NCBI GenBank assembly: GCA_015258715.1
Contig: JABZHR010000001.1
Span: 260,615-324,614, forward strand
Reading direction: 5' to 3'
DNA: 64,000 bases
DNA from: Atopobium sp.
GTDB lineage: Bacteria; Actinomycetota; Coriobacteriia; Coriobacteriales; Atopobiaceae
How positions within the stretch are numbered: position 1 is the first letter of the stretch; every line of letters begins with the position of its first letter. Made by a program: the position numbers and the translations under genes. The notes below the pieces were generated by a model that did not search any database, was not told the origin of the DNA, and worked only from the letters and a program-made list of their open reading frames with translations. Below are positions 18,943 to 27,950 of the stretch, piece after piece.

Positions 18943-19075
18943 GTGCAAACTCCTTGAACAAACGTTGGTGAAAGCAACGCTTTCATGCGTGTTTAATTGG
19001 ATTATCACTGCGGTTCCTAAGCTTTTGCCTAAGCGAAGTGGTTGGGAACCCGCTTGTGTGATGGGAACTACTATG

Positions 19076-19123
19076 CCACAACTTATAGTGTTTGGGTTCG
19101 AGAACTATAACAATATATTGTGA
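19076..19123. promoter_or_regulatory. Tandem NrdR-box operators upstream of nrdD
   Basis: Box at 19108-19123 has core CAATATATTG, an exact fit to the known NrdR core CwAtATaTwG. A second box at 19076-19091 has core CAACTTATAG (8 of 10). The cores start at 19111 and 19079, 32 bp or three helical turns apart, the spacing typical of NrdR operator pairs. A TATAAG-like -10 on the minus strand overlaps the lower box. Confidence 0.72.
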
Positions 19124-19332
19124 AATTTCCACACGAATACAAAATTATGTATTGACACATTACGGCAACCAATATCTCTGCAGGTAGAAAATTAGCTAAA
19201 AACTTCGCTAATTACAAAATTTATTAATGGTCAAAAAATAATTCGATTTTTTGTAAGTAGGCATTCGTCGCCTTTCACAAATGCGCCACAATTCACCCCT
19301 CAGCACTCACTTTTGTTGAGCGTTTGGGGACT
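19124..19332. other. AT-rich intergenic region upstream of NrdR boxes
   Basis: Together with the nrdD leader this makes a gap of about 420 bases. I see no reading frame or RNA gene in 19124-19332; it is AT-rich and may hold upstream promoter elements. Confidence 0.5.
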
Positions 19333-19360
19333 AAAAAAGCCGACACGAAATGTCGGCTTT
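19333..19360 (-). terminator. Terminator after GT2 gene
   Basis: AAAGCCGACA / TGTCGGCTTT with a five-base loop. The minus-strand 3' side runs into TTTTTT. It ends 6 bases past the stop codon of the gene at 19366-20355. Confidence 0.9.
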
Positions 19361-19365
19361 GGTGG

Positions 19366-20355
19366 CTAGTCTAGTGGAGGCTGTGGACGCCAAGTTGCGT
19401 CTTTATAGATAAGGCGTGCATCCTTCCAGCCCTTTATAAGGCGAGAAAGGCCAGACGAGAAGTGTGCTCTGTCTACCAAAATGAGTCGAATAATCTCTTT
19501 TGCAAAGGTCAGAGCGGTGCCAACACCAAAGAGCACAGGGTTGTAATCACCGTGAACCTGGAAGTAACGGGCAATATAGCCGCGGTTACGTGTGATGTAA
19601 TAGCGCGTCATATCAGAGGTTGAATTAAGCTGACGCACAGAACCAATACTCTGACCAGGAACTTCTCGACATCTTGAAAGAACAAAATCTGGAATCAAAA
19701 TAGGCTGCGTTACCTTGCTGGCCAAATAGCCATATAAGGCGTCATCCCAGTAGATAAAGAAACGCGCATCAGGTAGGCCAATCTTTTGCACTACAGAGCG
19801 CTTAAAGCAGGCACCCTCAAAGCACATAACATTACATTCGCGGTACGCAACGCCATCAAAACCAGCCTTTGCCAGCGGATTATAGATGCCCAAAGCGGTA
19901 CTAAAACGATACTGCCAGAAGAAAGGACCACCATCAAAGTCGTAGCGCTGACCCTGAATGACCTCGGCCTTGTCTGACCATGCGTCAAGCTTATCAAGAC
20001 CATCAGGCAGCACAGCTACGTCATCATCCATAACCCAGAACCACTCGGCACCCAGCTCGTAGCCTACGCGCACACCCTCAGAGAAACCGCCGGAGCCTCC
20101 AGTATTTTGCTCCATAGGGACGTAACACACGCGATTAGTGCCACCGTGAGCGTCGGGATCATCAATGGTTTCTCCCCACGTAGTTTTGACCGTCTCCGAA
20201 AACTCCGACACAAGCGAGGCTGTCTCAGAGGAGTTTTCGTTGTCCACAACAATGATGCGCCATGGAGCCTGCGTGAGCTGCGTAATGGAATTGAGCAGGT
20301 TGGAAAGCAGTTCCTGGCGTTTGAAGGTAACTATGACAAGAGCAGTGCGCTTCAT
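19366..20355 (-). CDS. GT2-family glycosyltransferase (GlfT/rhamnosyltransferase-like)
   Basis: 329-residue cytoplasmic GT-A enzyme. Nucleotide-binding IIVVDNENSS is near residues 34-43, the metal-binding DDD lies at 110-112 in WFWVMDDDV, and a second acidic motif is IYWDDALYGYL. This combination, with a C-terminal region ending in basic residues, resembles galactofuranosyl- and rhamnosyltransferases. Divergent from the GT2 gene at 20429 with 73 bases between starts, so the two probably share a promoter region. Donor sugar not determinable. Confidence 0.85.
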   Translation of the reverse strand: MKRTALVIVTFKRQELLSNLLNSITQLTQAPWRIIVVDNENSSETASLVSEFSETVKTTWGETIDDPDAHGGTNRVCYVPMEQNTGGSGGFSEGVRVGYELGAEWFWVMDDDVAVLPDGLDKLDAWSDKAEVIQGQRYDFDGGPFFWQYRFSTALGIYNPLAKAGFDGVAYRECNVMCFEGACFKRSVVQKIGLPDARFFIYWDDALYGYLASKVTQPILIPDFVLSRCREVPGQSIGSVRQLNSTSDMTRYYITRNRGYIARYFQVHGDYNPVLFGVGTALTFAKEIIRLILVDRAHFSSGLSRLIKGWKDARLIYKDATWRPQPPLD

Positions 20356-20428
20356 ATTTCCCCAAAATGTGACTTCGTGAGTGGGTGAGTGCCTATATAG
20401 TATAGAGCAGCAATCAAAAGGAGTTTAG

Positions 20429-21595
20429 ATGAGTCACACGCAAAACCGCCAACCTTTGGTTTCTCTTGTTGTGCCCATATACAACGTTGCAGACTATCTG
20501 GAGCAATGCCTGGCAAGTATTCAATCACAGAGCTACACAAACCTGGAGATTATCTGCCTAAACGATGGCTCAACTGACTCGTCTTTAGCTCTTTTGGAAG
20601 CATACGCTGCCCGTGATGGTCGCATTATCATCATTGACAAGGAAAATGAGGGTTACGGAGCAACGTGTAATCGTGGCATTGCCGCAGCTCATGGCACATG
20701 GGTGGGAATTGTTGAGCCTGACGATTACCTTGAGCCAACTATGGTTCAAGAGCTTGTTGATCTTATCCAGGCAAACGGCGGAGAAAGCCAGGTAGATATT
20801 GCCCGCTCTGCCTATTGGCGCGTGTTTGGTAACCAGAAAAATGGCCGTGCGGGAGCAAAGTCGCAGTTTAGAGCTGCTGCCGGCGCTGCCGAGTACAGAG
20901 TTCCCTGCGCATATAAGGGCCGCGTCAAACCCAAGCAGCAGCCTTGTTCAATTGATCAGATGGCACAACTTCTGCTGCACCATCCTGCCATTTGGACGGC
21001 GCTCTATCGCAAGGAATTCTTGACCCAGAACAACATAAACTTCAAAGAAGTCCCAGGTGCAGGCTGGGTGGACAATCCCTTCCTCATTGCCTCGCATTGC
21101 TGCGGAGCTCGCATAGTGTACGCAGACTCTGCGCTCTACAACTATCGCGAGAATGGCTATGCAGAAGCCGCTACCTTTGCGCAGCGTCAGCCTAAAATTC
21201 CGCTTGAGCGCTGGAACGACATGATGGATGTTGTGGACGCACGCAACATTACCTCAGACGTGGTACTCAACGCGCTCACACTGCGCGGCATCAACTATGC
21301 GCTGCTTACAAAAGACGCGCTTACCTGGCGAGAAGAACATGATGCTGCAGGTGAGGTTGACTCAGAAGTGCACGATCTTCTCGCCAAGAGCTTTGGGCGC
21401 ATGGACGCAAAGCGCGTGTTTGAAAACCCATCAATCTCAGGCTCTGGAAAAGCTTTCTTTGCACAGGTACGAGGTATTGCTCTGCCAAAAGATAACAAGT
21501 TTGCACGCTATGCATATCTAGCCAAAGAGGGATTTTTCCGTGTCAAAAATGACGGCATAGCACAGACGTTTAAATCGCTTATGGACAGGCGTTAA
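20429..21595 (+). CDS. GT2-family glycosyltransferase
   Basis: 388 residues. N-terminal GT-A domain with VSLVVPIYNV, LNDGSTDSS (N45 to S52) and the metal-binding D98-D99 in VEPDDYLEP. A longer C-terminal part of about 200 residues shows no membrane helix. ATG 20429 is preceded by AAAGGAG. A TATAGT-type -10 sits in the gap near 20396-20402 but its -35 is unclear. Plus-strand partner of the divergent GT2 gene; likely capsule or cell-wall glycan assembly. Confidence 0.87.
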   Translation: MSHTQNRQPLVSLVVPIYNVADYLEQCLASIQSQSYTNLEIICLNDGSTDSSLALLEAYAARDGRIIIIDKENEGYGATCNRGIAAAHGTWVGIVEPDDYLEPTMVQELVDLIQANGGESQVDIARSAYWRVFGNQKNGRAGAKSQFRAAAGAAEYRVPCAYKGRVKPKQQPCSIDQMAQLLLHHPAIWTALYRKEFLTQNNINFKEVPGAGWVDNPFLIASHCCGARIVYADSALYNYRENGYAEAATFAQRQPKIPLERWNDMMDVVDARNITSDVVLNALTLRGINYALLTKDALTWREEHDAAGEVDSEVHDLLAKSFGRMDAKRVFENPSISGSGKAFFAQVRGIALPKDNKFARYAYLAKEGFFRVKNDGIAQTFKSLMDRR

Positions 21596-21688
21596 GACTG
21601 GCCCTAAAGACTGGCTCTAAACACAAATCGCCAGGCTACTCTAGAATCACACGCTCAATTTTTAATGTTGCTTATGTGTCGCTGCGGC

Positions 21689-22729
21689 TTATACAAGTGG
21701 AATGCGCATAAAACGTGCATACCATACGGCTCTACGTACATAGGCATAACGAGCTCGTGTTGTAGTAGACAAAATAGCACCAAGCAAGGCATGAGCTACC
21801 AGTCGCGGAGAAGTTGCTTCAGTGACAATAAGGTGCGCTACAGGATTAGAAAGAATCTTGACAATATAGTTTTCTTTTTCCTCATGGTTGAGCTGGGATT
21901 CTTCGTTGAATACAGGATACATATTCATAAGAAGTTTGCTGATCAGGTAGCGACTAATCAACTTTTGAACTTTTTTGGAGTTTGCAAAGCCAAGATGCTT
22001 GGCAAGAGCCATGAGCGCCTGACGCTCCTGAGTAAGCTTGTCCATAGAAGCTGCAATGGTTTCTTCTTCCTTGGAAGATTTTGCTGGTACATCAACAAAA
22101 ATTGCTTCTGGGGCGTACGTAACATGTTTTGCAATCTCAAAACAGTAGCCAACAAAATTGCACTCGCCATCAGTCTCTGGCTCATGCTTAATCTCGGTCA
22201 AAATACGCGTTGAGCACAGCTTTCCGCTCATAGACGTCAAATAAGGAAGCTGCGACTCTTCAAATACCTGCAACAATGCAGAAGCTTTTGAACCAAAAAC
22301 CTTTTTGCATTCCATAGGTGAATTGGCGGTTTTCATATGCGCAATAACAATATCAGCCGCTTTAGGTGAACCAACAGGACCCAAAGCGGTAGCTGCAGAA
22401 TAAAGCTCCTGCAAAAGGTGGGAGTTAAACCTATAAGAAGGCTCAGTGGTAAGCGTATAGGCTCCGCGAGCACGACCCTGAGCAATCTCAAGTGCAACAA
22501 AATGGCTAATGCCCGATTGGCACAAGACATCTAGACGAGGCTCTTGATTGGCAAGGTTATCTAACATGCGAGCAATCTGGGGATCGGAGCTGTTGTCAAC
22601 GATGATGAGCTCCCAATGAGGATATGTCTGCTCTTGAAGTTGCCTAATGACCGTTCTAATAGCATCAGCATCATTATCAGCAGCCATGAGAACCGAAATC
22701 ATATGTGGATTGTATGAGCGCTCGTGCAT
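21689..22729 (-). CDS. GT2-like protein lacking the DxD motif
   Basis: 346 residues. The N-terminal nucleotide-binding half of a GT-A fold is clear (ISVLMAADNDADAI; LIIVDNSSDP at 41-50). Where active enzymes have a DxD metal site, this protein reads AYTLTTEPSYRF (90-101), with no aspartate pair. The remaining 240 residues are unlike any family I recognise. Start ATG 22729 has a GGGGGAT site; an internal ATG at 22702 is a less likely alternative. It is probably an inactive or metal-independent glycosyltransferase homologue working with the neighbouring enzymes. Confidence 0.65.
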   Translation of the reverse strand: MHERSYNPHMISVLMAADNDADAIRTVIRQLQEQTYPHWELIIVDNSSDPQIARMLDNLANQEPRLDVLCQSGISHFVALEIAQGRARGAYTLTTEPSYRFNSHLLQELYSAATALGPVGSPKAADIVIAHMKTANSPMECKKVFGSKASALLQVFEESQLPYLTSMSGKLCSTRILTEIKHEPETDGECNFVGYCFEIAKHVTYAPEAIFVDVPAKSSKEEETIAASMDKLTQERQALMALAKHLGFANSKKVQKLISRYLISKLLMNMYPVFNEESQLNHEEKENYIVKILSNPVAHLIVTEATSPRLVAHALLGAILSTTTRARYAYVRRAVWYARFMRIPLV

Positions 22730-22820
22730 TCCACATCCCCCAAACTGGTCCTAAATTTTAGATACCAGTTTACTCATAAAAAGTGAATTAAAAAGACATT
22801 TTTATTCTATCAAAATCTCT

Positions 22821-22851
22821 CCACATAACGTGTTTAACTGCTGTTATGTGG
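22821..22851. promoter_or_regulatory. Perfect inverted repeat between GT2-like and LCP-like genes
   Basis: CCACATAAC / GTTATGTGG, nine base pairs with a 13-base loop. No T-run follows directly on either strand, so it could be an operator or a weak terminator. It is the only structure seen in 22730-22900. Confidence 0.4.
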
Positions 22852-22900
22852 ACATCTGACCGTTTTGTAGGGGCGGCGCTACACACAATGCTCATAACGT

Positions 22901-23641
22901 CTATACAAGCATGCCAACAAGCTTTCCTAAGGCCGTAGCGTCAACGGTAGTGCCACTTGAACCTTCAATAACAGGAGCTTCATCATGCTCAAGATTAGAC
23001 ACACCAATTGGCTGCACAATCTCTGCAAGCTCAAGAAGCTGATTGGGCTTCATATCGGTAACCATGGAGGACAGCAGGCTGGAAGCATTGCTTACCAGTG
23101 AGCGAGCGCCCGAACCAGAAAGTGCCGAGATTTTCTCCCACACATCATCTGTGGCAATGATAACGTGTGTAATCTTGATGTTGGTGATAGAAGCAAGCGC
23201 GCCAACAAAAGCACTTTGGCCGTCATCTTTGTAAATATCTGCCAGTGTTTTAGCATTTGAATCTACTTCTGCATAAACATCAGTAGGAATAGACACTATA
23301 TGACCAGTTCCCTGTGTGCGATCAATGACCAGAAGTTGCACAGACTGAAGCGTTGACTCCCCTGCCTTAAGTGAATTTGTGCTGATAACGGCATAGGTAA
23401 GAAAATCATCATCAGATTGTGTAGTGCCATCCGGATTGCCTGAAACGCTCTGGCTCTTTACAGCCTTGTTAAGCCCATGGTCTCCCAGGTGCGACTCAAG
23501 CTGCACGCGGTCCCAAATAGTTACAACGACAATACCCACAAGCACGGCAACAATGGCAATTACGGCAAGGCCAATCACATTGGTATAGGGATTCTGGCGC
23601 GGAACATCACTGCGCTCAAATCTTTCTCTTTTCCTAAACAT
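22901..23641 (-). CDS. Membrane-anchored LytR-CpsA-Psr-like protein, degenerate
   Basis: 246 residues: cytoplasmic basic N-terminus (RKRERFER), one membrane helix near residues 25-48, then an extracytoplasmic domain. The string LLVIDRTQGTGHIVSIPTD resembles the start of an LCP domain, whose members transfer glycan polymers to peptidoglycan. LCP enzymes normally read SIPRD here; this one has SIPTD, and the later conserved arginines are not evident. The domain is also short. Start ATG 23641 with AGGGAG upstream was preferred to an in-frame GTG at 23659. It lies next to the glycosyltransferases, so a glycan-attachment role is plausible but catalytic ability is doubtful. Confidence 0.6.
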   Translation of the reverse strand: MFRKRERFERSDVPRQNPYTNVIGLAVIAIVAVLVGIVVVTIWDRVQLESHLGDHGLNKAVKSQSVSGNPDGTTQSDDDFLTYAVISTNSLKAGESTLQSVQLLVIDRTQGTGHIVSIPTDVYAEVDSNAKTLADIYKDDGQSAFVGALASITNIKITHVIIATDDVWEKISALSGSGARSLVSNASSLLSSMVTDMKPNQLLELAEIVQPIGVSNLEHDEAPVIEGSSGTTVDATALGKLVGMLV

Positions 23642-23838
23642 ACTGGCTCCCTGCCTCACTGTACATCAGCTCTGCAAGAGCTCCTAAAAAGACGCTCTCT
23701 TCTATGATGCTATTTCTTTGCGAGGGAAACCACCGCACACAATACAAGTGGTAGAAAAGACTTCGTAAACGGCGCGAGAAGACCGACGAAGCTGGATTGA
23801 CACACAGAAACTGCGACGCAATCAAGGAACCGAAAGCG

Positions 23839-24735
23839 CTACCAGGGTTGCAAAACACCCTCTGGATAGCGAACGCTCACAAACGTGAGGCCCTGAGCAG
23901 GCGCACAACTGCCAGCAGCAATTCTATTCTGGGCGGCTAGAACCTCGTCGATCCACTCAACAGGCCTGTGACCTCGGCCAATCTCAACCAGTGTGCCCAC
24001 AATCGTGCGCACCATGTTATGCAAGAAGGCGTTACCCGTAATATCAACTGCAATGAGCTTCTCGCCAGCCTCTTCAATTTCTTCAACGGTAAGGCGCTCC
24101 ACAAAACGATGCGTTGGCTTGCCCTCGGCAGAAATTGCCTTGCAGAAGCTCTTGAAATCGTGCTCTCCCACCAGCGCCTGCGCCGCCTTGTCCATAAGTT
24201 CTGCGTCCAAGTGGCCGTTGTACCACCACACGTGGTCCCAGCCCAGCACGGGACGAGCGCTACCTGCACAAATGCGATAGCGATACGAGCGAGCCTGAGC
24301 ATCAAAGCGTGCCGAGAAACCCTGTGGGGCGCGGAAGAGTTGTCGGATAGAGATGTCATCGTCGGTCAGAGCGGTGAGCGAGCGAACGAGTTTCTCGCCA
24401 GACAGCGCCAGCTCAGCGCCGTACACAGGCAGGCTCACGTACTGGGCCTGGGCGTGCACGCCGGCGTCGGTTCTGCCTGCGCAGGTGAGCTCAACCTCTC
24501 TGCGCAAAACGGTCTGAAGTGCGCGGCGAAGGTCTCCTGCCACGGTGCGCTGGGTGGGCTGCTCGGCAAAGCCGCAGAATGCAGCGCCGCGGTAGCCCAG
24601 CTGGATAACAAGCGTAGCTTCAGGCTCAGAAGGAGCTTCAGCGAGAGTCTCAGGAGCTGAAGGCTCAGCCGAAGACTCCTCGCATGCATCAAAACTGCAA
24701 TTTGATGCAATATTTTGTGATGTTTCTGAGTTCAT
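23839..24735 (-). CDS. truA: tRNA pseudouridine(38-40) synthase TruA
   Basis: 298 residues; isomerises uridines 38-40 in tRNA anticodon arms. Catalytic aspartate D90 in CAGRTDAGVHA. The first 40 residues are an unusual Ser/Glu/Ala/Pro-rich extension ahead of the normal start of the fold (TLVIQLGYRGAAF). The ATG at 24735 has a GGGAG site and no better internal start exists. Order ecfA-ecfT-truA after rplQ matches the conserved neighbourhood found in many Gram-positive bacteria. Confidence 0.93.
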   Translation of the reverse strand: MNSETSQNIASNCSFDACEESSAEPSAPETLAEAPSEPEATLVIQLGYRGAAFCGFAEQPTQRTVAGDLRRALQTVLRREVELTCAGRTDAGVHAQAQYVSLPVYGAELALSGEKLVRSLTALTDDDISIRQLFRAPQGFSARFDAQARSYRYRICAGSARPVLGWDHVWWYNGHLDAELMDKAAQALVGEHDFKSFCKAISAEGKPTHRFVERLTVEEIEEAGEKLIAVDITGNAFLHNMVRTIVGTLVEIGRGHRPVEWIDEVLAAQNRIAAGSCAPAQGLTFVSVRYPEGVLQPW

Positions 24736-24864
24736 GAAGCTCCCTGAAATGACTTGTGCCCACTAGAGTGATTGTATCGTAGGCTCAAAGTTGACGCACT
24801 CATTGCAGCTGCTGGACACAAGACCGCTACAGCAATGCAAGGCAGTACCTGCAATGCAAGATTA

Positions 24865-25641
24865 CTACAGCGTTGTAAGACCAAAGCACAGTGCAACCCA
24901 CAGCAGTAACACTACCCAGTCAACAAGCTGCATTTTTGCGGAGATACGAGTACGTTTAGCTGCGCCAAGACAGCGATCTGTCATTGTTTGCGCCATCTGA
25001 TCTGCGCGCTGAAAGAGCGAGACGGTCAGCGGTACCAAAAGCGTAAACCACTTTTTGATGCGCTCAACAATACTGCCCGATTCAAAATTAAATCCACGTG
25101 CCCTCTGAGCTGCTCTAATTCTGTCGAGTTCTTCTAAGGTAAGCGGAATTGCCCTCAGAGCAATTGAGAGCACAATGCTCAAACCATCAACGTCAACACG
25201 AATAAGACGCAGCGGCAGCAACAGTACAGAAAAGCCATCAGCAAGCTGCGTAGGAGTAGTTGTTGATGCTACTGATAAAACCAGTGCTAAGGCAAGCAAC
25301 ACGCGGGCAATAGCCACGGTGCTTCTGTAAAATCCCGCCACAGAAAGACCAACTGATCCGGAGAAAATGATATCGGGATGTCCAATAAACACCAGCGTAT
25401 TGGCTACAAATGATATAAGCAAAATGAATGCCGCAGGCTTTGCTACGCGCAAAAACTCTGGCAAGCTTACACGAGCACTCCACAAAAGGCTTACGCAAAT
25501 CAAAGCAAATACCACAAAAGCGAGTGGTTCTTGTACTAAGAAGAGAGCAACAATACCCACAAAAGTGGCAACGATTTTTGTCTGCGCTGTCAATGAAGCA
25601 AGCGAGAAGTGCTTAAGCAGAGCACAGGGGCACTTAGACAT
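24865..25641 (-). CDS. ecfT: Energy-coupling factor transporter transmembrane protein EcfT
   Basis: 258-residue integral membrane scaffold that links the ECF ATPases to substrate-binding S components for vitamin or metal uptake. About five helices. The two coupling-helix motifs that contact the ATPases are seen as QRARGFNF and TDRCLG. Its ATG overlaps the ecfA stop by eight bases. No EcfS gene is in the window, so this is probably the shared group II module. A direct repeat of GCAATGCAAG lies just beyond its 3' end (about 24833-24865). Confidence 0.92.
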   Translation of the reverse strand: MSKCPCALLKHFSLASLTAQTKIVATFVGIVALFLVQEPLAFVVFALICVSLLWSARVSLPEFLRVAKPAAFILLISFVANTLVFIGHPDIIFSGSVGLSVAGFYRSTVAIARVLLALALVLSVASTTTPTQLADGFSVLLLPLRLIRVDVDGLSIVLSIALRAIPLTLEELDRIRAAQRARGFNFESGSIVERIKKWFTLLVPLTVSLFQRADQMAQTMTDRCLGAAKRTRISAKMQLVDWVVLLLWVALCFGLTTL

Positions 25642-27358
25642 AGCAGGCCTCCAAAAGCTCGTGCAATACGCTTACAAACAGCGGGCAATCAAGCTGCGCA
25701 GCCTCGTATATCTCTGGGGTTGTCTGCGCTTCTTGCACATTGATGTCTGCAACAACACGGCCCTTCTCGAGAAACACTACTCTGTCAGCAAAAGGAAGCC
25801 ATTCGCTTACATCATGGGTGATTGCAAGAACCGCTTTGCCTTCGTTTGCCAGCTCACGAGCAAGATGCAGCACCTGCGAGCGCGCCTCACCATCAAGTCC
25901 AGACGTTGCCTCATCAAACACTACCGCGTACGTTGCGCAGGCTAGCGTTCCTGCAAGCGCTGCGCGACGAGCCTGGCCACCAGAAAGCGTTAACGGAGAC
26001 GCGTCCATGACCTGCTGGTCAAGCCCCACACGTGCTGCCGCATACGCGACAAGCGCCTCAACATCGTCTGGCGAGAAACCCTTGTTAATTGGACCAAACG
26101 CAACATCTTCAGCAACACTTTGGGCAAAGAGTTGATCCTGGGGGCGCTGAAAACACATGCCGACATCTCCAGGGCACACCAGTCGCGCATCGATTGTTGC
26201 GTGCCCGGTATCAGCCTCTATGAGGCCAGCGGCTATGCGGGCGCAGGTTGTTTTTCCAGAGCCAGAAGCGCCTACCATAACAACAAGCTCTCCCGTAGAG
26301 GAAATAGTTACGTCATGCAGAACGGGCTTGTCAAAAGCATGAGACACGCCACAAACTACCAGCTCGTGTTCCTCACCGAGCGCCTGAATTCCGTCATAGT
26401 TGTTTGCTCGCACCACCTCAAGGGCACGCTGATACACAAGGGTATCCAAAGCATCAAACGCAAGGTTGTTCTGAACAAGAAACGCAACAAACTCTGATGC
26501 GTTAATAGGTACATCAAATTTATAGCCAGCCTGTGCAGCTATATGCGCTGTTGCTGTGAGTGCATCATCAAAACCAGCGTTTGCGATTGCGTTTGCATCC
26601 AAGAGAAACTCTGTGGGAGTTCCCGACCAAACTAGCTGGCCTTTCTCCAAAACAAGTACCTGGTCAGCCCCGGGAAGAGACTCAAACGAATGAGAAATCT
26701 CAAGCACACCTATCTCGTTTGCAACAAGGGTATTTACCAGCCTAGAAAGGTGATTTCTGAATCGAGTATCAAGCTGCGCAAACGCCTCATCAAGCACCAG
26801 ATAACGTGGACGCACTGAAAGCGCTGCTGCAATAGAAACAAGCTGCTGTTGGCCTCCAGAAAGCGTATGGGTAGGCGCATCAATTAAATCGGCAATGCCA
26901 CAAAGCTCCAGTGTTTGAGTAACGCGAGAAACTATCTCTTCTTTTGGCAAGCCAAGATTAGCAGGACCAAAAGCAACCTCATCAAAGACAGTTGCACAAA
27001 CAAGCTGCGCAGTTGGATCTTGACGAACCATTCCCACAACGGAAGAAATCTGAGTAGACGGTACTTCAACAGTTGAACTGCCGTCTACTAAAACCTCTCC
27101 GGATAGAGGAAAAAGTGATGCATTACATAGATTTGCAAGTGTTGACTTGCCTGAACCATTATGGCCAAGCACAACCGTTCTAGACCCCGACTTCAGGGTA
27201 AATGAAACGTTATCAAGGGTTAGTGCCATTGCATGCGGAGATTGGCTCTCAGCGGCTCCTGCGGCATCTTCAGAAGCAGAGTCAGTCATAGATTGCAAAG
27301 CAGCTGACGTACCAGCTGACGTACCGTATGCGAAAGATACGTTTTTGAACTCAATCAT
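25634..27358 (-). CDS. ecfA: Fused double ATPase of an ECF transporter (EcfA1-EcfA2)
   Basis: 574 residues with two complete ABC ATPase domains. Domain 1: Walker A GHNGSGKS at 65-72, signature LSGGQQQ at 166-172, Walker B VLDEAFA at 188-194, switch H223. Domain 2: Walker A GASGSGKT at 363-370, signature LSGGQARR at 458-465, Walker B VVFDEATS at 479-486, switch H515. A Ser/Ala-rich insert (about 13-43) interrupts the first beta strand region of domain 1. Elsewhere EcfA1 and EcfA2 are usually separate genes. ATG 27358 has AAGGAGGG. One 13-mer copy (26069-26081) encodes GFSP at 427-430. Confidence 0.93.
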   Translation of the reverse strand: MIEFKNVSFAYGTSAGTSAALQSMTDSASEDAAGAAESQSPHAMALTLDNVSFTLKSGSRTVVLGHNGSGKSTLANLCNASLFPLSGEVLVDGSSTVEVPSTQISSVVGMVRQDPTAQLVCATVFDEVAFGPANLGLPKEEIVSRVTQTLELCGIADLIDAPTHTLSGGQQQLVSIAAALSVRPRYLVLDEAFAQLDTRFRNHLSRLVNTLVANEIGVLEISHSFESLPGADQVLVLEKGQLVWSGTPTEFLLDANAIANAGFDDALTATAHIAAQAGYKFDVPINASEFVAFLVQNNLAFDALDTLVYQRALEVVRANNYDGIQALGEEHELVVCGVSHAFDKPVLHDVTISSTGELVVMVGASGSGKTTCARIAAGLIEADTGHATIDARLVCPGDVGMCFQRPQDQLFAQSVAEDVAFGPINKGFSPDDVEALVAYAAARVGLDQQVMDASPLTLSGGQARRAALAGTLACATYAVVFDEATSGLDGEARSQVLHLARELANEGKAVLAITHDVSEWLPFADRVVFLEKGRVVADINVQEAQTTPEIYEAAQLDCPLFVSVLHELLEACYV

Positions 27359-27375
27359 GACAACCCTCCTTCATT

Positions 27376-27412
27376 TGAAAAAGAGGTCCCAGCAAAAAGC
27401 CAGGACCTCTTT
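27376..27412 (-). terminator. Terminator after rplQ
   Basis: AAAGAGGTCC / GGACCTCTTT stem, T-run on the minus strand. It ends the r-protein/rpoA transcript 18 bases before the ecfA start, so ecfA-ecfT-truA depend on read-through or a promoter hidden in this stretch. Confidence 0.85.
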
Positions 27413-27431
27413 AGATTCACTTTGACAGAAG

Positions 27432-27917
27432 TTACTCTGCAGCCTCTTCGGTCTGCTCGGTCTCCTCTGCTGGAGCCTCGGTCTCCTCTTCCTTTACAGG
27501 AGCAGGAGCAACCTTGGTAGCCTTAGCCTTCTTGTTAGAAGCCTTTGGCTGAACTGGCTCGGTAACGAGCTCAAGGATAACAACCTCAGAAGCATCGCCC
27601 TTACGAGGACCAAGCTTCATGATGCGGGTGTAGCCGCCGTTGCGGTCAGCCCACATACCCTGAGCAGCCTTGTCAAAGACCTCACGGACAAGCTCTGCGT
27701 TACCAACCTTGGCCATAGCAAGACGACGAGCGTGAAGGTCGCCGCGCTTTGCCCAAGTGATGACCTTGTCGACCTCGCCGCGAACTGCCTTAGCGCGGAC
27801 GTCAAGAGTCTTAATACGATCGTTAGTGAAAAGGGCTTGGATCAGGCTCTTCTTGATGGCCTTGGTGTGGCTAGCATCAGTACCAAGCTTCATGCCCCTC
27901 TTCTTATTGTGCCTCAT
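27432..27917 (-). CDS. rplQ: 50S ribosomal protein L17 with acidic tail
   Basis: 161 residues. The L17 core ends near residue 118 (MRHNKKRGMKLGTDASH start, VVILELV end). About 43 residues follow: a Lys/Ala stretch, then a strongly acidic tail (EEETEAPAEETEQTEEAAE). Tails of this kind occur in actinobacterial L17. Last gene of the adk-map-infA-rpmJ-rpsM-rpsK-rpsD-rpoA-rplQ unit. Confidence 0.96.
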   Translation of the reverse strand: MRHNKKRGMKLGTDASHTKAIKKSLIQALFTNDRIKTLDVRAKAVRGEVDKVITWAKRGDLHARRLAMAKVGNAELVREVFDKAAQGMWADRNGGYTRIMKLGPRKGDASEVVILELVTEPVQPKASNKKAKATKVAPAPVKEEETEAPAEETEQTEEAAE

Positions 27918-27950
27918 AATTTACATTCTCCTATGCGTGACAAGGCGCGA

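Noticed and set aside
18943..19075. Riboswitch (for example cobalamin) in the nrdD leader
   Set aside because: A GGTTCC/GGAACC hairpin is present but none of the conserved riboswitch core sequences; the class III enzyme does not use cobalamin.
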